A stretch of DNA of 64,000 bases from Drosophila miranda (lineage: Eukaryota; Arthropoda; Insecta; Diptera; Drosophilidae). A program made the translations under genes and the position numbers. Every line of letters starts with the position of its first letter. The first letter of the stretch is position 1. The notes beneath the pieces were generated by a model that was not told the DNA's origin, made no database searches, and saw only the letters and a program-made list of their open reading frames with translations. The stretch lies in assembly GCF_003369915.1 (NCBI RefSeq), contig NC_046674.1, positions 3,410,001 to 3,474,000 of the forward strand, in the 5' to 3' direction. Positions 11,432 through 28,427 of this stretch are shown piece after piece.

Positions 11432-13899
11432 GTTTGCTGTGCGAATAATTTAGATTTATTTAAAGGATGAAAAATTTTGTACGATTTTATTTTGAAATTT
11501 CAAGAAATTCGCTTGCTGCTAGCTATAGAAAACTAAACTCAAATGCTGTACCTCGTCTGAATTTTTGAAACCAAATCCAGTTATTGCTTTGTTTTGGGGG
11601 AAGTAATGTGAAGGATTTTTCAGTACATTAAATTACTGAATGATTGTATCCTTAAATATAATCAAATTCTATTCGATTTCCTATCCCAATTATCGCTTCC
11701 CCTCTCCGCACAACCCCTTCGTTCACACTTATCCTCCCGCTTCGACATGGACCCCATCATTTATTTTTTCTACTTGTCGGCCCATTGAAGACTTTAGGAA
11801 AAGTGCCGAAAATCCATTGAAAGATGCATTCGACGATCGACGGGTGACGGACGGCGGACGGCGGACGGCGGAAAAAGCGGCGTCGGTCGGGAAGAATCCA
11901 TCAATAGTCTTTAAACGTTTCGCGTCTGCAGTCTGCAACTTTACTTCAGTTTTGAGTGGAGAAGGATAGTGGGGGGCATTGTTGGAATGGGAGAACGTCT
12001 GTTCAACCTTTCAACGGTTCGAAAAAGTTTTTCGAAAATCGTGTTCCCAAATTATCAGGGAAATTAATCTTCTTAATCTTGGGTTTGCCCAAAACACAGC
12101 AAACACATGTGCCAAACTCTCCCACATACAGATGCACGAGGTACATGTATGCACTCGTAAGTACATACATACATACATATGTACATTCATATGCATGTTC
12201 ATGTCGAGCTCTCTGGAGAGTGGAGTGAGAATGTTAGATAAGAAAGAGAGTTTGTGCGACAGAGAGAACGATCGGATTAACTGTATATCTATTTCAAGGC
12301 CTTCCTCCTTCCATTCCATCCTTTTAATTGCCTTTGCTCTTGCTGTTGTTGCTTCTTCTTTATATTCTCCTTCTTCTTCTAGTTGCTGTTTTCTTTGGGT
12401 TTAGTTGTTGTTGTTGCATGCGCGCCGATTGAAGTTTTGGAGCAATGCCGACGTCGTTCGTCAATTTTGTTGGCATCAGCAAATAGCAAATCAATGGAAG
12501 GCTTTCCACGGGTGCCGAAGCATCAGATACCCTAGCAGATCGATCATTTCCCGGCTTTATAACAAAGATACACTGGTTTTTATTCAAATTAACTTAATTA
12601 TAGATATATTGTATATAGATTCAGCTGATCAAGAACATATCTTAATTTTTTTATAGAGACTGAAATGATTCTGGAAAACATACATACATACATACATATA
12701 CTCGAAAGAATAATACCCTCTGTGAGGGTATAACAATGAGAGCAGCGACGCGCAAGGCATGCGCTTTACATGTGCCCCAGCAGTCGGGGGCGAACGACCA
12801 CCCAAAGCGATGAGCCCCCTGACATGTACCCCTCTCTTCCCCTGCCTAACCGCATAAATCCATATTTCTCTAGCTGGATAAATTACAACACCAATGCAGC
12901 AGCAGTGACTGCAGCGGGTGCAGCAGAGAAAGAAGCAGGCGCAGTTCAGAGCTGCAATCATTCATTCATACGGGATCGTCCCCCTTCCCTTCAACCGCTG
13001 CACATTTCGTGTAAACATGTGTAAATCATGACCCGTTGATGGCCTCCGCACCCCCATCCTCACCTTCACCTCTCTCAACATATGACGTCCCCCGCTGGAA
13101 GTGAAACTTTTGCACTGCGACCCAATCTTCCTGTCTCTCTCTCTCTGTCCCTCTATGTTTTTGTTTAGATTAATTGGTTGAGGAAAGCCGGCTGTACCTC
13201 TCCCACCCAAGACCCCTTTCGAGACACTCTTTCGATACATTCCATCTTCGACTAGTTCCCAAATGCAACTGCAAACATTTGGCAGCCCAGGAACCGCCGA
13301 ATCATAATTTGAATGGAGTTGTGTCCCAAAAGCAAATATTATGTATTCCAGGGCACTGAGAACTTTTTCAGCGGGCTGCATGCACATTGCGGGGAAAGGG
13401 AAAGTGGAAGAGGGAGATGAAGAGGGAGGGGGCAGATCGCCTTCATTCGCAGAACCAAATTTTGACTGTTTATTTTTCCATTAAACGTTTTAACAATAAA
13501 CAAAGGGGGAAAGCAAAGGGCAAATTTGGAAATAATGCAATGTCAATGATTATAGTGGGATTGGAAAACTCGAGCAAATGCAATTCGCCAATATTGTTCG
13601 CAAGACGAGCACAACGAAAATACAGAGGAGAGGCTATGTTGTCTGTTAAAACGCTGTAAAGCGTAAAGCTCCCACCGAACTGCAGCGTGCGAACACGCTG
13701 CTCCAAGAACTTGGCACGCCAGCACTCCCTTAGCCGGGAAGGCAAAATCTGAGCCGCCACCGCCAGCCAAGAAGACCACGCCCGCAGGGAGGCAACCGTC
13801 AACAAACACGTATACCCGCACTATCTACTACATGGTTAGTGCTCTTACAGAGTGTATTAATTATTACTAATTTTTTGTTACTATTGTATTTCTAAAATC
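11432..13899. other. Intergenic region, no gene recognised
   Basis: AT-rich with CATA/TACA simple repeats (12160-12185, 12680-12700), CTT/GTT runs (12340-12415) and a CT run (13133-13147). Several ORFs of 60-140 codons exist but are low-complexity or overlap on both strands, and none resembles a protein. Confidence 0.45.
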
Positions 13900-14220
13900 C
13901 TTTCATAATTTTGCAATACTTGTGGGTATACAATATTTTCGGTTCTCCGACACGGAAACACGCAGTAGTCCGCTTCCGCTCCCGCCATCATCAGTTGATC
14001 TTCTCCCGTTCTCGCCAAATTCTTACCATATCCGTCTCCCGCTACGCCTCTGGATGCTTAGTCTGTTTCGTGCACTTATCTTTTGAACCTGTTATTTTAT
14101 TCCTTCATAAAGCTAAGCCACTTAAATTTCAATTGTTCCATCTGGCTATAATAGTGATACGATTTGATTCAGACTCTGCAACGAGAGGGAATGTTGTGAG
14201 CCGCGGTCCTTGCCGATAAT
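13900..14220 (-). mobile_element. Degenerate DINE-1/Helitron-like fragment
   Basis: The segment around 14140-14190 (TCTGGCTATAATAGTGATAC) matches, reverse-complemented, a stretch of the repeat at 53560-54590. The rest is heavily diverged. It is assigned to the DINE-1/INE-1-like family by this internal similarity. Confidence 0.4.
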
Positions 14221-14254
14221 CAGTCAGTATATACATACATAGACTTATTATTGA

Positions 14255-14490
14255 TTATGTTATGTTAGGTTAGGTAGCCCCTCAGTGGGGCCACGCATAG
14301 GCCAGTATGGCCCTTAGTTACCCGGATGGAGGGGTATGAACCGTCGCGGGGGTGCTTATGAGGTTTGAAAGCCCTCGAGAACCGAGGTATTTTAGCAAAC
14401 GCAGTAAGTTCCCTTGGCGTCCTCTTCGAGGCATCTTCCAGTGATGCCAGGATCGGGGAGCCCAGGTATCTTAATACCTTAATACCTAAA
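14255..14490. repeat. Unclassified repeat with TTAGGTTAGG motif
   Basis: Starts TTATGTTAGGTTAGGTAGCC and is clearly more GC-rich than its surroundings (GCCCCTCAGTGGGGCCACGC forms a hairpin). It looks like a dispersed repeat inserted between two DINE-like fragments. I cannot name the family. Confidence 0.35.
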
Positions 14491-14509
14491 TCATATACAA
14501 TACATTTTA

Positions 14510-14970
14510 TACGTAAGCGCCGGAATTGGTCTCGGAGCCGATGACTGCCGAATTCTCTCTCTCTCTCTCTCTCTGCCTTTTGGTATCGCTGTTCGCAAAA
14601 GGGACGAATTTATTTGTCGACCGCGAGTTTTCTTCTAATGTTAGTTCTTGCACTAGGTTTGTGCTCTTTTCTTCTAATGACCTATTTTATTAGAATTTCA
14701 AAATAATTTAGAATTTTCCTTTTTCCGATATTGTATTGGCTATATCTGTCTCTCTCTCTTTCACTCTTCTTAAACCAACAACAGCCGCTCTCCTCAACCG
14801 GAGACACTGCACGAGAAAGAGTGTGTGAGAGATAGAGCGAGTGAGTAAACGCATGAAAGGGGGTTGCATAGCCACTGCAGTTAAATTTTTTCTTTCTGGT
14901 TATAATAATGACCCGATCTGATCCAGATTCGGCAATCCGGCAAATATATTACATACGAGTATATACGAAA
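14510..14970 (-). mobile_element. DINE-1/Helitron-like fragment
   Basis: Shares blocks with 39950-40230: a GGAGCCRRTRACTGCCG start, a TCGCTGTTCGCAAAA box, a CACTGCACGARAAAGA box, a GAGTAARCGCAT box and a TCTGRTYCAGATTCGGCAAT end. The family also occurs in the AsnS duplication. Confidence 0.5.
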
Positions 14971-15058
14971 TTGTAAGCCTAGTTCTCAGATCGACGAAAT
15001 ATTTGGTCGACCAAAAGTATCCTACATTTCGCTATGGGCAGTGAGTGTTCAGGGGTGA

Positions 15059-15767
15059 ATGCTCTACGGTTACACAAATAAAATCTCTTCGAAATTAAAA
15101 TTTTTTATGAAAACAACGGCTCATTCTTATATTTGATTTTCTACATTAGATTCACGTGTCCTTTGTCTAAATCCCTTGTGTAGGGGTCCCGTCCCGTTTA
15201 GCAATTGCTCATCAGTCAGTCCACGCTGCGCAGCATATGCATATCTGAAATAAATTCTCCAAATTATTATTAATCTCAATTATTTGATCGTTGAAACAAA
15301 AAAAAAAACAATATCTGAAACAAATTAATTCATAAACTGTCCATATTATTATTACTCTCCATTATTTTATTAGTTTAAACAAAAACGCGCAAAAAGCATA
15401 AAGACTATTTAAAGAAAACTCTTCCCTAATAAACAGCAACTACTTGTAATCAAATAGTTTTATGTTTATGTAATGAGGGGGCAAGGCAAGCCAGTAATCA
15501 GATGGGAAACAAACTTTATTAAGTCTGTCGAATGAAAGTCTATTAAATGGATATTATAATGTATTAGCTTTATACTCATTTTACTACTCTACTACTACTA
15601 CACATTTTATTAATTTATTCATAGATAAAGACATGTTAATTTATTTCTATCCCGCAAGACTGGATTTACCCAATTTTGCAGTGCCATTCTACGCCTTTCA
15701 TCTTTTCATTTGAATTCTTAACAGATTTTATTGTTAAGTAACACAAAACTGTGCAACCGTAGAGCAT
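15059..15767. mobile_element. Candidate short inverted-repeat element
   Basis: ATGCTCTACGGTTACACA at 15059-15076 is matched by TGTGCAACCGTAGAGCAT at 15750-15767 as an imperfect 18-bp inverted repeat, one mismatch. The ~710 bases between are AT-rich and non-coding. No target-site duplication is obvious, so an element is only a suggestion. Confidence 0.35.
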
Positions 15768-15819
15768 GCACATTTGGTCACACTCCGCGCCCAGCGATGT
15801 ATATGACACTTCATTTTTA

Positions 15820-16440
15820 CATCAGTATATTTTAAAATGACACGGTATATTTCGGTATATTTTAAATCTAATTAAAATCCCTTAAGTGAGTCACCCTGTC
15901 GGTGACCGCTCAAATCGTAGTTCCGTGCACTACTTATTTCACTTATCCTTGTCAATCAGAATATCAAATTCGAGGAGTGTGACTTATGATCATGGAGAAT
16001 TGGCATTTTAATACCCTCCACGAAAAGATATCGGCTTAGGATGAATCTAGAAGAATAATTATTAACGGTTTAGCTCAAGTTGTAACACTTTTTAAATCAA
16101 GGAGGTTTAAGTGGGCTAGGTTCGTTTTACATCGGTATTTTTCCGGTATTTCTGAGGGTCAGACGGTTACACTGTTGCCCTCTCGTGCAACGAAAAAATG
16201 ATTCGTAATTTTAAATGGGCCATAAAAAAGGGTATGGACAACAAGCATAACAAGATGCAAGTTTCGTACGAACCTCACCTCGCGTGTGAGGACAACATAC
16301 CTTGAAGACAAAATCGGCTTTTCGTCTCCAAAACGGGCAGGGTAACCGTTTACGGTATTTTGAATACTTTTTGGTATTTTCTTACGCCAAAATTGAGCAG
16401 ACGGTATACTTACGGTATATCGGTAAATTAAATTTCATTT
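15820..16440. repeat. Scattered GGTATATTT (motif-6-like) clusters without an adjacent gene
   Basis: Three clusters: 15825-15870 (CAGTATATTTTAAAATGACA followed by two GGTATATTT boxes), 16132-16180 (CGGTATTTTTCCGGTATTTC, a CTGAGGGTCAGACGG box, then TTACACTG) and 16345-16430. They are diverged relatives of the arrays upstream of Galphai, sgl, chb and AsnS. Confidence 0.5.
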
Positions 16441-16725
16441 TCAAAGTGCACATTAATGGAACCGGTTTTGGTAACTGAAACGGTTTTGAAACGGAAACGA
16501 CGCGATTTTTGCTTTCGGCCAATGAAACTCGTCCAAAATGCATTGCGAAACATAATGCTGCAGCAAGTTTGAAATGCATTTTTGGCGATTTTCATAGTCA
16601 TTCTTAGATTCTCAAAAGTTGCGGCAACATTAAATTGCAGCCAGACTCATGAGCCTAGAAAACGTGGAAAACATTCCGCATACCCTGGGGAGATGGATAT
16701 GATAGAATTGAGAAAATGTGTATCA

Positions 16726-17500
16726 TCTCAAGCTCCAATATATCCAGAAATTAGTCAGTCTGTGTTTTAAAGCTATTTCAACGATATTTTGCAGCTTATT
16801 GTCTTCTTACAGAGATCAAGAATGGGTATCGGGATCGAGTTATACACTCATCATATGCATGAATTTGTCTAAAACATATCAATCTGAGAAAAGGTCTTTA
16901 TTAATAACGTTTTAAAAAGAAGTTTAGAAAACCAGAATATTCATATGAAATTAACAAAATAGGGTCTACAAATGCCCATACTCCGATTGACAAGCTACCA
17001 GTAAGAAATGACGTGACATTCAACTTACGTTGCCAATGTTTTCTTGTTGAACTTTTTTGCGTAAACCTTGTTTTAGTTAAAATAAAATAAATGGGAGTAC
17101 TTCAATTTAGTTAATCTTGTAGAAAATGTATTCATCAATAGGATAAAACTATGTGGGCAGGGCTGAGGGTTTTAGTTAGCCAGCATTATTCAACGGAATA
17201 TAAAAATTAAGCAATAAGAACGATAAGTCTCTTACGTTTTTTTTTTGTTTTAACTTTTTTGCTAAAACATTTTCTTAGGCAAAATTCAATAAAAGCAAGT
17301 TTTTAAAATAAACCAGTCAAGTAGGAAATTGATTCATCAATCGGATAAAATTATGTGAGGCAGAGCTGAGGGTTCTATTTAGTTAGTTATATTGCACGGA
17401 ATATCGAAAACGAGGAATATGTATAATAGAGCTTGAACGCGTCAGTATATTTATGGTATATTTTTAAAATGAGACGGTATATTTTGGTATGTTTCTGGGG
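16726..17500 (+). repeat. Dispersed ~770-bp repeat, copy 1, ending in the Galphai promoter array
   Basis: Nearly collinear with 30981-31750: both start TCTCAAGCTCCAATATATCC and both run into a CAGTATATTTAYGGTATATT array. Two partial inverted copies lie at 27540-28115 and 39200-39560. It has no ORF and no clear terminal repeats; a non-autonomous element (MITE or DINE-like) is likely. Confidence 0.7.
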
Positions 17501-17541
17501 CTCGGACGGTATATTTGATCGATAAGTCGATGATCACACTG
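17443..17541 (+). promoter_or_regulatory. Galphai: Galphai core promoter: motif-6 array + DRE-like module + motif 1
   Basis: Repeated GGTATATTT boxes are followed by GACGGTATATTTGATCGATA (17505-17524) and, seven bases on, GATCACACTG (17532-17541, close to the Drosophila 'motif 1' GGTCACACT). These three motif types mark TATA-less fly housekeeping promoters. The module lies about 375 bases upstream of the Galphai ATG. The same order and spacing occur upstream of chb on the other strand. Confidence 0.7.
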
Positions 17542-17916
17542 GTCGTTAAATGATTCATTCTTCAGCGTTTTTTTTTAAGCAAACCGATCGGCGGATTAGC
17601 AAAAATTAAATACAAAGAAGTAAACGGCGTAAGTGCCGCCCTAGCATTAAATTGTACTATATTGAAAATTGAACTTGATAGAGCCGCTACGCCTGCGTCG
17701 CCCCTTTGTGTATGCGTACGCTTCTGTCCAAGTGTGCGTTTGTGTGTGTTTGAAAGAAGGAGAAGGAAACAAAAAAGTGTACAGCCGACGCGCAGCCGCA
17801 TCTGCGCTCAATTAAAAGTGCCGAAAACGCTTGTGAAAACTGAAAACTACGAAAAATTACAGTGAAATAGTTGCCAACCTCTGGATTAACGACCGAAGTG
17901 CGATAATTTGAAGAAA

Positions 17917-23584
<5,668 letters not shown>

Positions 23585-24628
23585 GGGGAGGATGAAGATG
23601 GATTCACCATTTAGCTTGCGTCGTAGTAGTATTAAAGGAAAACGCGCAAAACATTTCCATTACATGTTAAGAACTAAATATATACTATATATATACATAT
23701 GTATATGCTCTATATATACGTAAATGTATACTCTACGCTTTACAAATGCTATATATATTTTCATACATATAATTTTAATAACCGATTTAGTTGCCAGAAC
23801 AAGTAACAAACAGTTAAAGTTTGTTAGTTAGTTAGTTAACAGTTTTTTTTTTATAAATTGCACGCATAAGCTAACTAATTTAAACTGTAATTTAACAAGT
23901 GTAAAGTACGGGCGATCGATCGCCATAAAGTCTGCCGATCAGCTCTGTAGATCCCCCCACTGAATTCAATCGATTTTCTTTGGGGCTTGAGCTAGGATTT
24001 AACCTCTAGCCTCCCAACAATAATTGCGTTGCCCAAACGGGCACTTTTATGGCGCTTCTTTGGGCAGTGCAATTTGCTTCGCCGCATTGACAGGCGATAA
24101 TTAGGGTGAGTAAAGGCCTAAATTCGTGTGCGATCGCTAGTAAGCCGCTAAATGTAACTAGTAAACTTACTAATATGCTTATTAATAGCCTAAATAAAAG
24201 ACAAATAAATAATGCTCTCCATTATGGTGACCAATCTCGATTCTCTATACAGGAAAAGGTATCTAGGAAATATCCAACTCTGGTACTGTTTTTGGTCAAA
24301 ATTTTTCTTCGGCCATATTCAGCTGGAAAATGTGTTGCCGGCAACGTAAAAAAAAAAGGTATGGCCACAGGCAAAACTTTTCAGCAAAATTCAACGAATG
24401 CACCCCAATAGTTAACATACTGTGACAGTGCTGCCTATTCTACAAACTCACCTTAGGAGCAGTGCTACCCATTCGACAAATTGCAAATGGATGCCTGTGT
24501 TGAAGTTGAGTTTTCATTCTTTTTGGCTTGATTTTTGCTTGTCATACGTGTGAACTTCTCGTTTTTCTTCACTTGAAAATTATTCTTTCGTGTAAAGACT
24601 ACGTTTTTCATTACTCAAAAAATTTAAA
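23585..24628 (+). other. Galphai 3'UTR and intergenic
   Basis: AT-rich 3' sequence with TATA/CATA repeats (23678-23770) and GTTAGTTAGTTAG (23823-23836). AGTGCTGCC/AGTGCTACC boxes at 24428 and 24460 resemble promoter-proximal repeats. An open frame at 24106-24411 has no convincing ATG. Confidence 0.5.
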
Positions 24629-25492
24629 ATGCTGCGCGCAACTCTAGTGGCTACCCAAAAGGGTGGAATCAATCGGGCCCTGCTCGCTGGCCGTCTTCTG
24701 AAGCCTTCTGGTAAGTCCAAACGCCGCAGCACTAAATTTATTGCAACTCATTGCCCGATTTCCAAAGATTACTCAACGCTGGTGGCTCTGCCCCTCAAGT
24801 GTTTCGACGGGGCCCCATTCCGTGGCTGCATGCCGATCTATCGCTTTAGCAGCGGTGGTGGAGGGGATGATGACAAGAACAAGAAGCCACCGACTGGTTT
24901 TGCCATGCCCAATATTGGTACCGATTTTGAGGTTAAAGCCCCAGCAGGCGGAACTTCCGAGTTGGGCGAAACATCGACTCTAATGGGCGTAAAGGCGAGC
25001 GGCGACAACCCCCAGCAAAAAGATAACGTGGAAAGCCTCATTAAGCGCTTGAAAAATGTTAGCAAAAGTTATGACGGTCCCCAGGATAAAGGCAACGAGG
25101 AAGGCCGCCCCCCACTAAACAACCTTGACGAAATCTTTGCATCCGTCCAGAAAAATACGGGCAAAACAGAACTGTGCGACCAAAAAAATCGCGGCCAAGG
25201 AGAATTCGCTATGCCGGAGAAAAATATTGAGAAGAAATTGGCTGCTGAAAACCCCAAAAGCGGCAGCGTCGAGGAGGTAACTGAGCGTGTCAAGAATCAA
25301 TTGAGTGAGCTGCCCTCCAAGGAGCAGATGAAGAAGTACTTATTGCGCGTTGTGGCCTTTCTCTATGACCTCAGCTTCTTGGCTGTCACTTGGGCCATCA
25401 GCTTCGTTGAGAAAAACGTAATCGAAAACCCCACTGTGAAGGCGTACTGGAAGAAGTTCCACGAGAAGATGCAACAGGCCAAGAAGGATTAA
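24629..25492 (+). CDS. Unrecognised protein, probably mitochondrial, one C-terminal membrane segment
   Basis: 287 residues in one exon, ATG in a good fly context (TTTAAAATG). The N-terminus is rich in Arg/Lys/Ala/Leu with no acidic residue over about 40 residues (MLRATLVATQKGGINRALLA), as in mitochondrial presequences. An IYRFSSGGGG segment near residue 72 fits a processing site. The middle is charged and low-complexity, with two similar GFAMP/EFAMP boxes. Near residues 237-262 a hydrophobic stretch (VVAFLYDLSFLAVTWAISFV) looks like a membrane helix, followed by a basic tail ending QQAKKD. I do not recognise the family. It is convergent with the protease gene; only 146 bases separate their stop codons. 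Confidence 0.75.
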   Translation: MLRATLVATQKGGINRALLAGRLLKPSGKSKRRSTKFIATHCPISKDYSTLVALPLKCFDGAPFRGCMPIYRFSSGGGGDDDKNKKPPTGFAMPNIGTDFEVKAPAGGTSELGETSTLMGVKASGDNPQQKDNVESLIKRLKNVSKSYDGPQDKGNEEGRPPLNNLDEIFASVQKNTGKTELCDQKNRGQGEFAMPEKNIEKKLAAENPKSGSVEEVTERVKNQLSELPSKEQMKKYLLRVVAFLYDLSFLAVTWAISFVEKNVIENPTVKAYWKKFHEKMQQAKKD

Positions 25493-25638
25493 ATATAAAC
25501 CCTCAAATTAAGGAACTTTTGTAATGATGCATATGTAGATATAATTTGATTACAAATATACATCATTCTGAGAATCTACAATTACTGCAGGCACATGTTT
25601 TTGCTATTCGAACGGTACTTTTTCTGGTAGATTTTGTT

Positions 25639-27344
25639 TCAGTTTGTGGAGTAGCCTTCTAGTAATTTGGCCAGGTATTTCACAATCTTATTGCGTGCTG
25701 CCACCAGCTGTGGGGGATCGGTTTTCGTCGGCTCGTACATGTTGGCACAGTGTGCAGTTCCTACAATGAAATTCCAATTGCATTAGATCATACACTCTTT
25801 TTAGGGACTTTCCAATAATAGTACCTTCTATGAAAATGGTTGGAGTGGCTGCATTTGAGGACTTGACCAGGCCCAGGGCATGCCAGGGATCAATGGAACC
25901 ATGTACATACAGCACATTGGTAGTCTCCGGCTTGAGGGCACCGTAATGCTTGTTGGTCTGCGACACCACGTTCTGCAGATACTTGGCATCCATGCTGTTG
26001 GAGAACACATCCATGCACTGGCGTATGAAAAAGTCCACGCCAAACCGGTCGCCAAATGTGTCCGTTTTGTTTTCAGATGTCTGATAGAAACCGAACTCGT
26101 TGCAGGTCTGATACGTCCACTGACGCATTCCCTTGGCTGCCTCCGAGTCCCAAGAGGCGTTCCGCATGTCGCTAACCATCTTATCGTACTTGTAGTCGAG
26201 ACATGTGGCATTCGATTGCTTCAACAGCATGTCATTGACCACACCCAGTCGAGTCACAGGCGGTCCACTGGTCATGTTTAACATGACATCGCAGATCTAA
26301 AGGATATAATATATTAAAGCTTTTCATGGAGAAGCCTTTTTTGGGGGATAAACCTACCTCATCAATGGTTATCGTAGCATGTGGACTGTTGTCCTTGTTG
26401 TACTGGACGACGCCAGCAAAGTTTCCAGCCAGATTCGCAAAGAGACTGCCAATATCCAATTGGTTCTCAATAGAGTCCTTGATGGGCGTGCAGGTTCTAA
26501 GGAATAGAAGCAGGATAGCATTAGTTTTTCACAATCATTTCGATACCGACTTGAATTTTTCATCCAGATTTCGCTGTCCGATCATATGCTTTAGCAGTAT
26601 CTCCACCTGGGTAAAGCTGCGGGTCACCGCCTCCACACAGTCCAGCTTGTAGGTAGCCAGAGAGGCCTTTACCACCTCAAAGTACTCCCTGAAGTCGACC
26701 TCCGCCAGCAGGGGACCACTGGTGCTGATCGAACCATAGATGAGATGGGGATACTTCTCCCGCGCCCAAGCCGCAAGCGAGCCCGGATAGGAACCGCCAA
26801 AGGCAACCCATTTCTGGGTCTCGGCCAAGTTGTACTTCACCTTCATGGCAGCCACAAAGTTGGCCAAATCGGCCAGGGCCTGCTCCGAGCTGAGGAACGC
26901 CAGATTGGCGGTGGACAAATCGCTGGTCGGGTGACTCTTGCCGTAGAAGCGATGCTCCAGCTGGATGCACAGGGCATCAAAGTGCTCGGCGTAGTGCACC
27001 CAGGCGCCCTCGCGCATCCACTTTGCCGAGGCCTCGCCCTCGCCGCCAATCATAAGGAAAATGGGGGCCGTGCTGTCATTCCTGTAGTAATCGGCATTCA
27101 CAAAGTAGCGCTGCTGCCAGGTCCTAGTGTTTCGCGCCTGGAAATGATCCAGACGCTGCTCGAACCACAAATCCTCCGAGTCCAAAGATCGCTGCAGTGT
27201 GGGAATCTTGCTGGGATCGCCCATGAATCCATTCACTAGCCTCCCGCGGCGAAAGCCAAGCGCAGAGCTCTGCACGATTAGGCAGAGGAAGAACAGCAGC
27301 AGCCCCAATCCCAGGGGCTGAAGTACGCCCACAAATCGGAACAT
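25639..27344 (-). CDS. Peptidase family S28 serine carboxypeptidase (prolyl carboxypeptidase / PRSS16-like)
   Basis: Secreted or lysosomal serine protease cleaving near proline, by family. Four minus-strand exons: 27344-26551, 26496-26358, 26296-25825 and 25760-25639; together 508 residues in phase, normal for S28. A hydrophobic signal peptide lies at residues 8-28. RLDHF near residue 65 is typical of the family. GGSYPG near residue 185 holds the nucleophile Ser; HGSIDPWHALG holds the Asp; GTAHCANMYEP in the last exon holds the His, split from the rest by an intron. Several N-glycosylation sequons (NDS, NMT, NAT, NAS, NKT) are visible. All catalytic residues are present, so the enzyme should be active. 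I believe the D. melanogaster counterpart is CG9953, from memory only. Confidence 0.92.
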
Positions 27345-28427
27345 TTCAAAGTCTCCTTTGTTTTTGCTTAGGTCAAGTGCGGGTGATTGATTTGTTCGAT
27401 TAACTTCAGATTCAAGTGCCGTGTACCGTTTGCCGCGGTGCTCGCCGAACTGACAAAAATCAGAATCAGTATTGCTCCCCTCTATATATAGTATGTATAT
27501 AGTGTACGTACCGTTTATACCCTCTATATTCTTTATTCTTCTTTACCGGCACTTTCTTAATTACCGTCAGAGGGAGGAGGGGAACTTAACCCACTGAACT
27601 CCCCTATATTTAAACAGATGCAAGACTTCAGTTAAACCATGAAAATCATACTGTATGTAAATTCTTTCTGTAAATCCATCTTATCTCTTTACTTAAAAAT
27701 CATATGGACCCGATATCTTTCATCTAAACTGGGGTAAAATTATGCAAGTTTCATAATTTTTTCCGTGGGAATATTTAATTACCACCCTGGTCGACAATGG
27801 GCCAATCGCTCTCTGTCCATGACCTAAAATCATATTACTCGATTTTTATATTCGGTTTAATATTACACGCTAGCTAGGACTCTCAGTACTGAAAAAACAG
27901 TTTTATCCGATTGATGCATCAATTTTCTACAATATTGACTAATTTAAAATACTCAACTTTATTTGATTTTGTCCAAAACAAGGTTAAAACAAAAAAGGTC
28001 AACAAAAAATAAAAGTATACAACGTAAGTGTGTTCGGAATTCTACTTTATTGTTGCTGGTCAACCGGTATCAGCTATGAATATGATTTGTATACCCTATT
28101 TCCTTTAATTAATATGACAATTATGTTTTCCAAGATGCTTTAAGAAAACGACCTTTCTCAGATTGAATTATTTTTTACCTATTCATGCAATGGATACTCT
28201 TCTGCATATATGTACATATAACTCGATCCCGACTAGACTGACTAGTTTTTGCATTGTTTGGAGACTCTATGAGCAACGGCTTCCAGGCAACGGTTGTCAT
28301 TTGAATGTATATTTTGAAAACTTAACAATCCCTGAGCCGGCTGTCAAAGCAGTTTATAGTCAAACAATATAGTCAAACCCAATACTAGAAGTATTATTTG
28401 CTAAATATATTTTGTGATACAAACATT
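27345..28427. other. Divergent intergenic region (protease / CFAP52) with a repeat insertion
   Basis: The protease promoter probably lies in 27345-27530; a TATATATAG stretch at 27484-27492 is present. Most of the rest is the inverted copy of the dispersed repeat. CFAP52 starts at 28428 with a short 5' region. Confidence 0.55.
27540..28115 (-). repeat. Dispersed repeat, inverted copy 3
   Basis: The reverse complement of about 27700-28115 aligns with 16940-17400 and 31200-31660: GAACTTTTTT-type run, AACCTTGTTTT box, TTGTAGAAAAT box, ATCAATNGGATAAAA box. The outer part (27540-27700) aligns with 39200-39360 (TTAACCCACT box). Confidence 0.6.

Noticed and set aside
24106-24411. 101-codon frame between Galphai and the next gene
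   Set aside because: It begins with GTG, has no good ATG near its start, and the composition looks like translated AT-rich 3' sequence.
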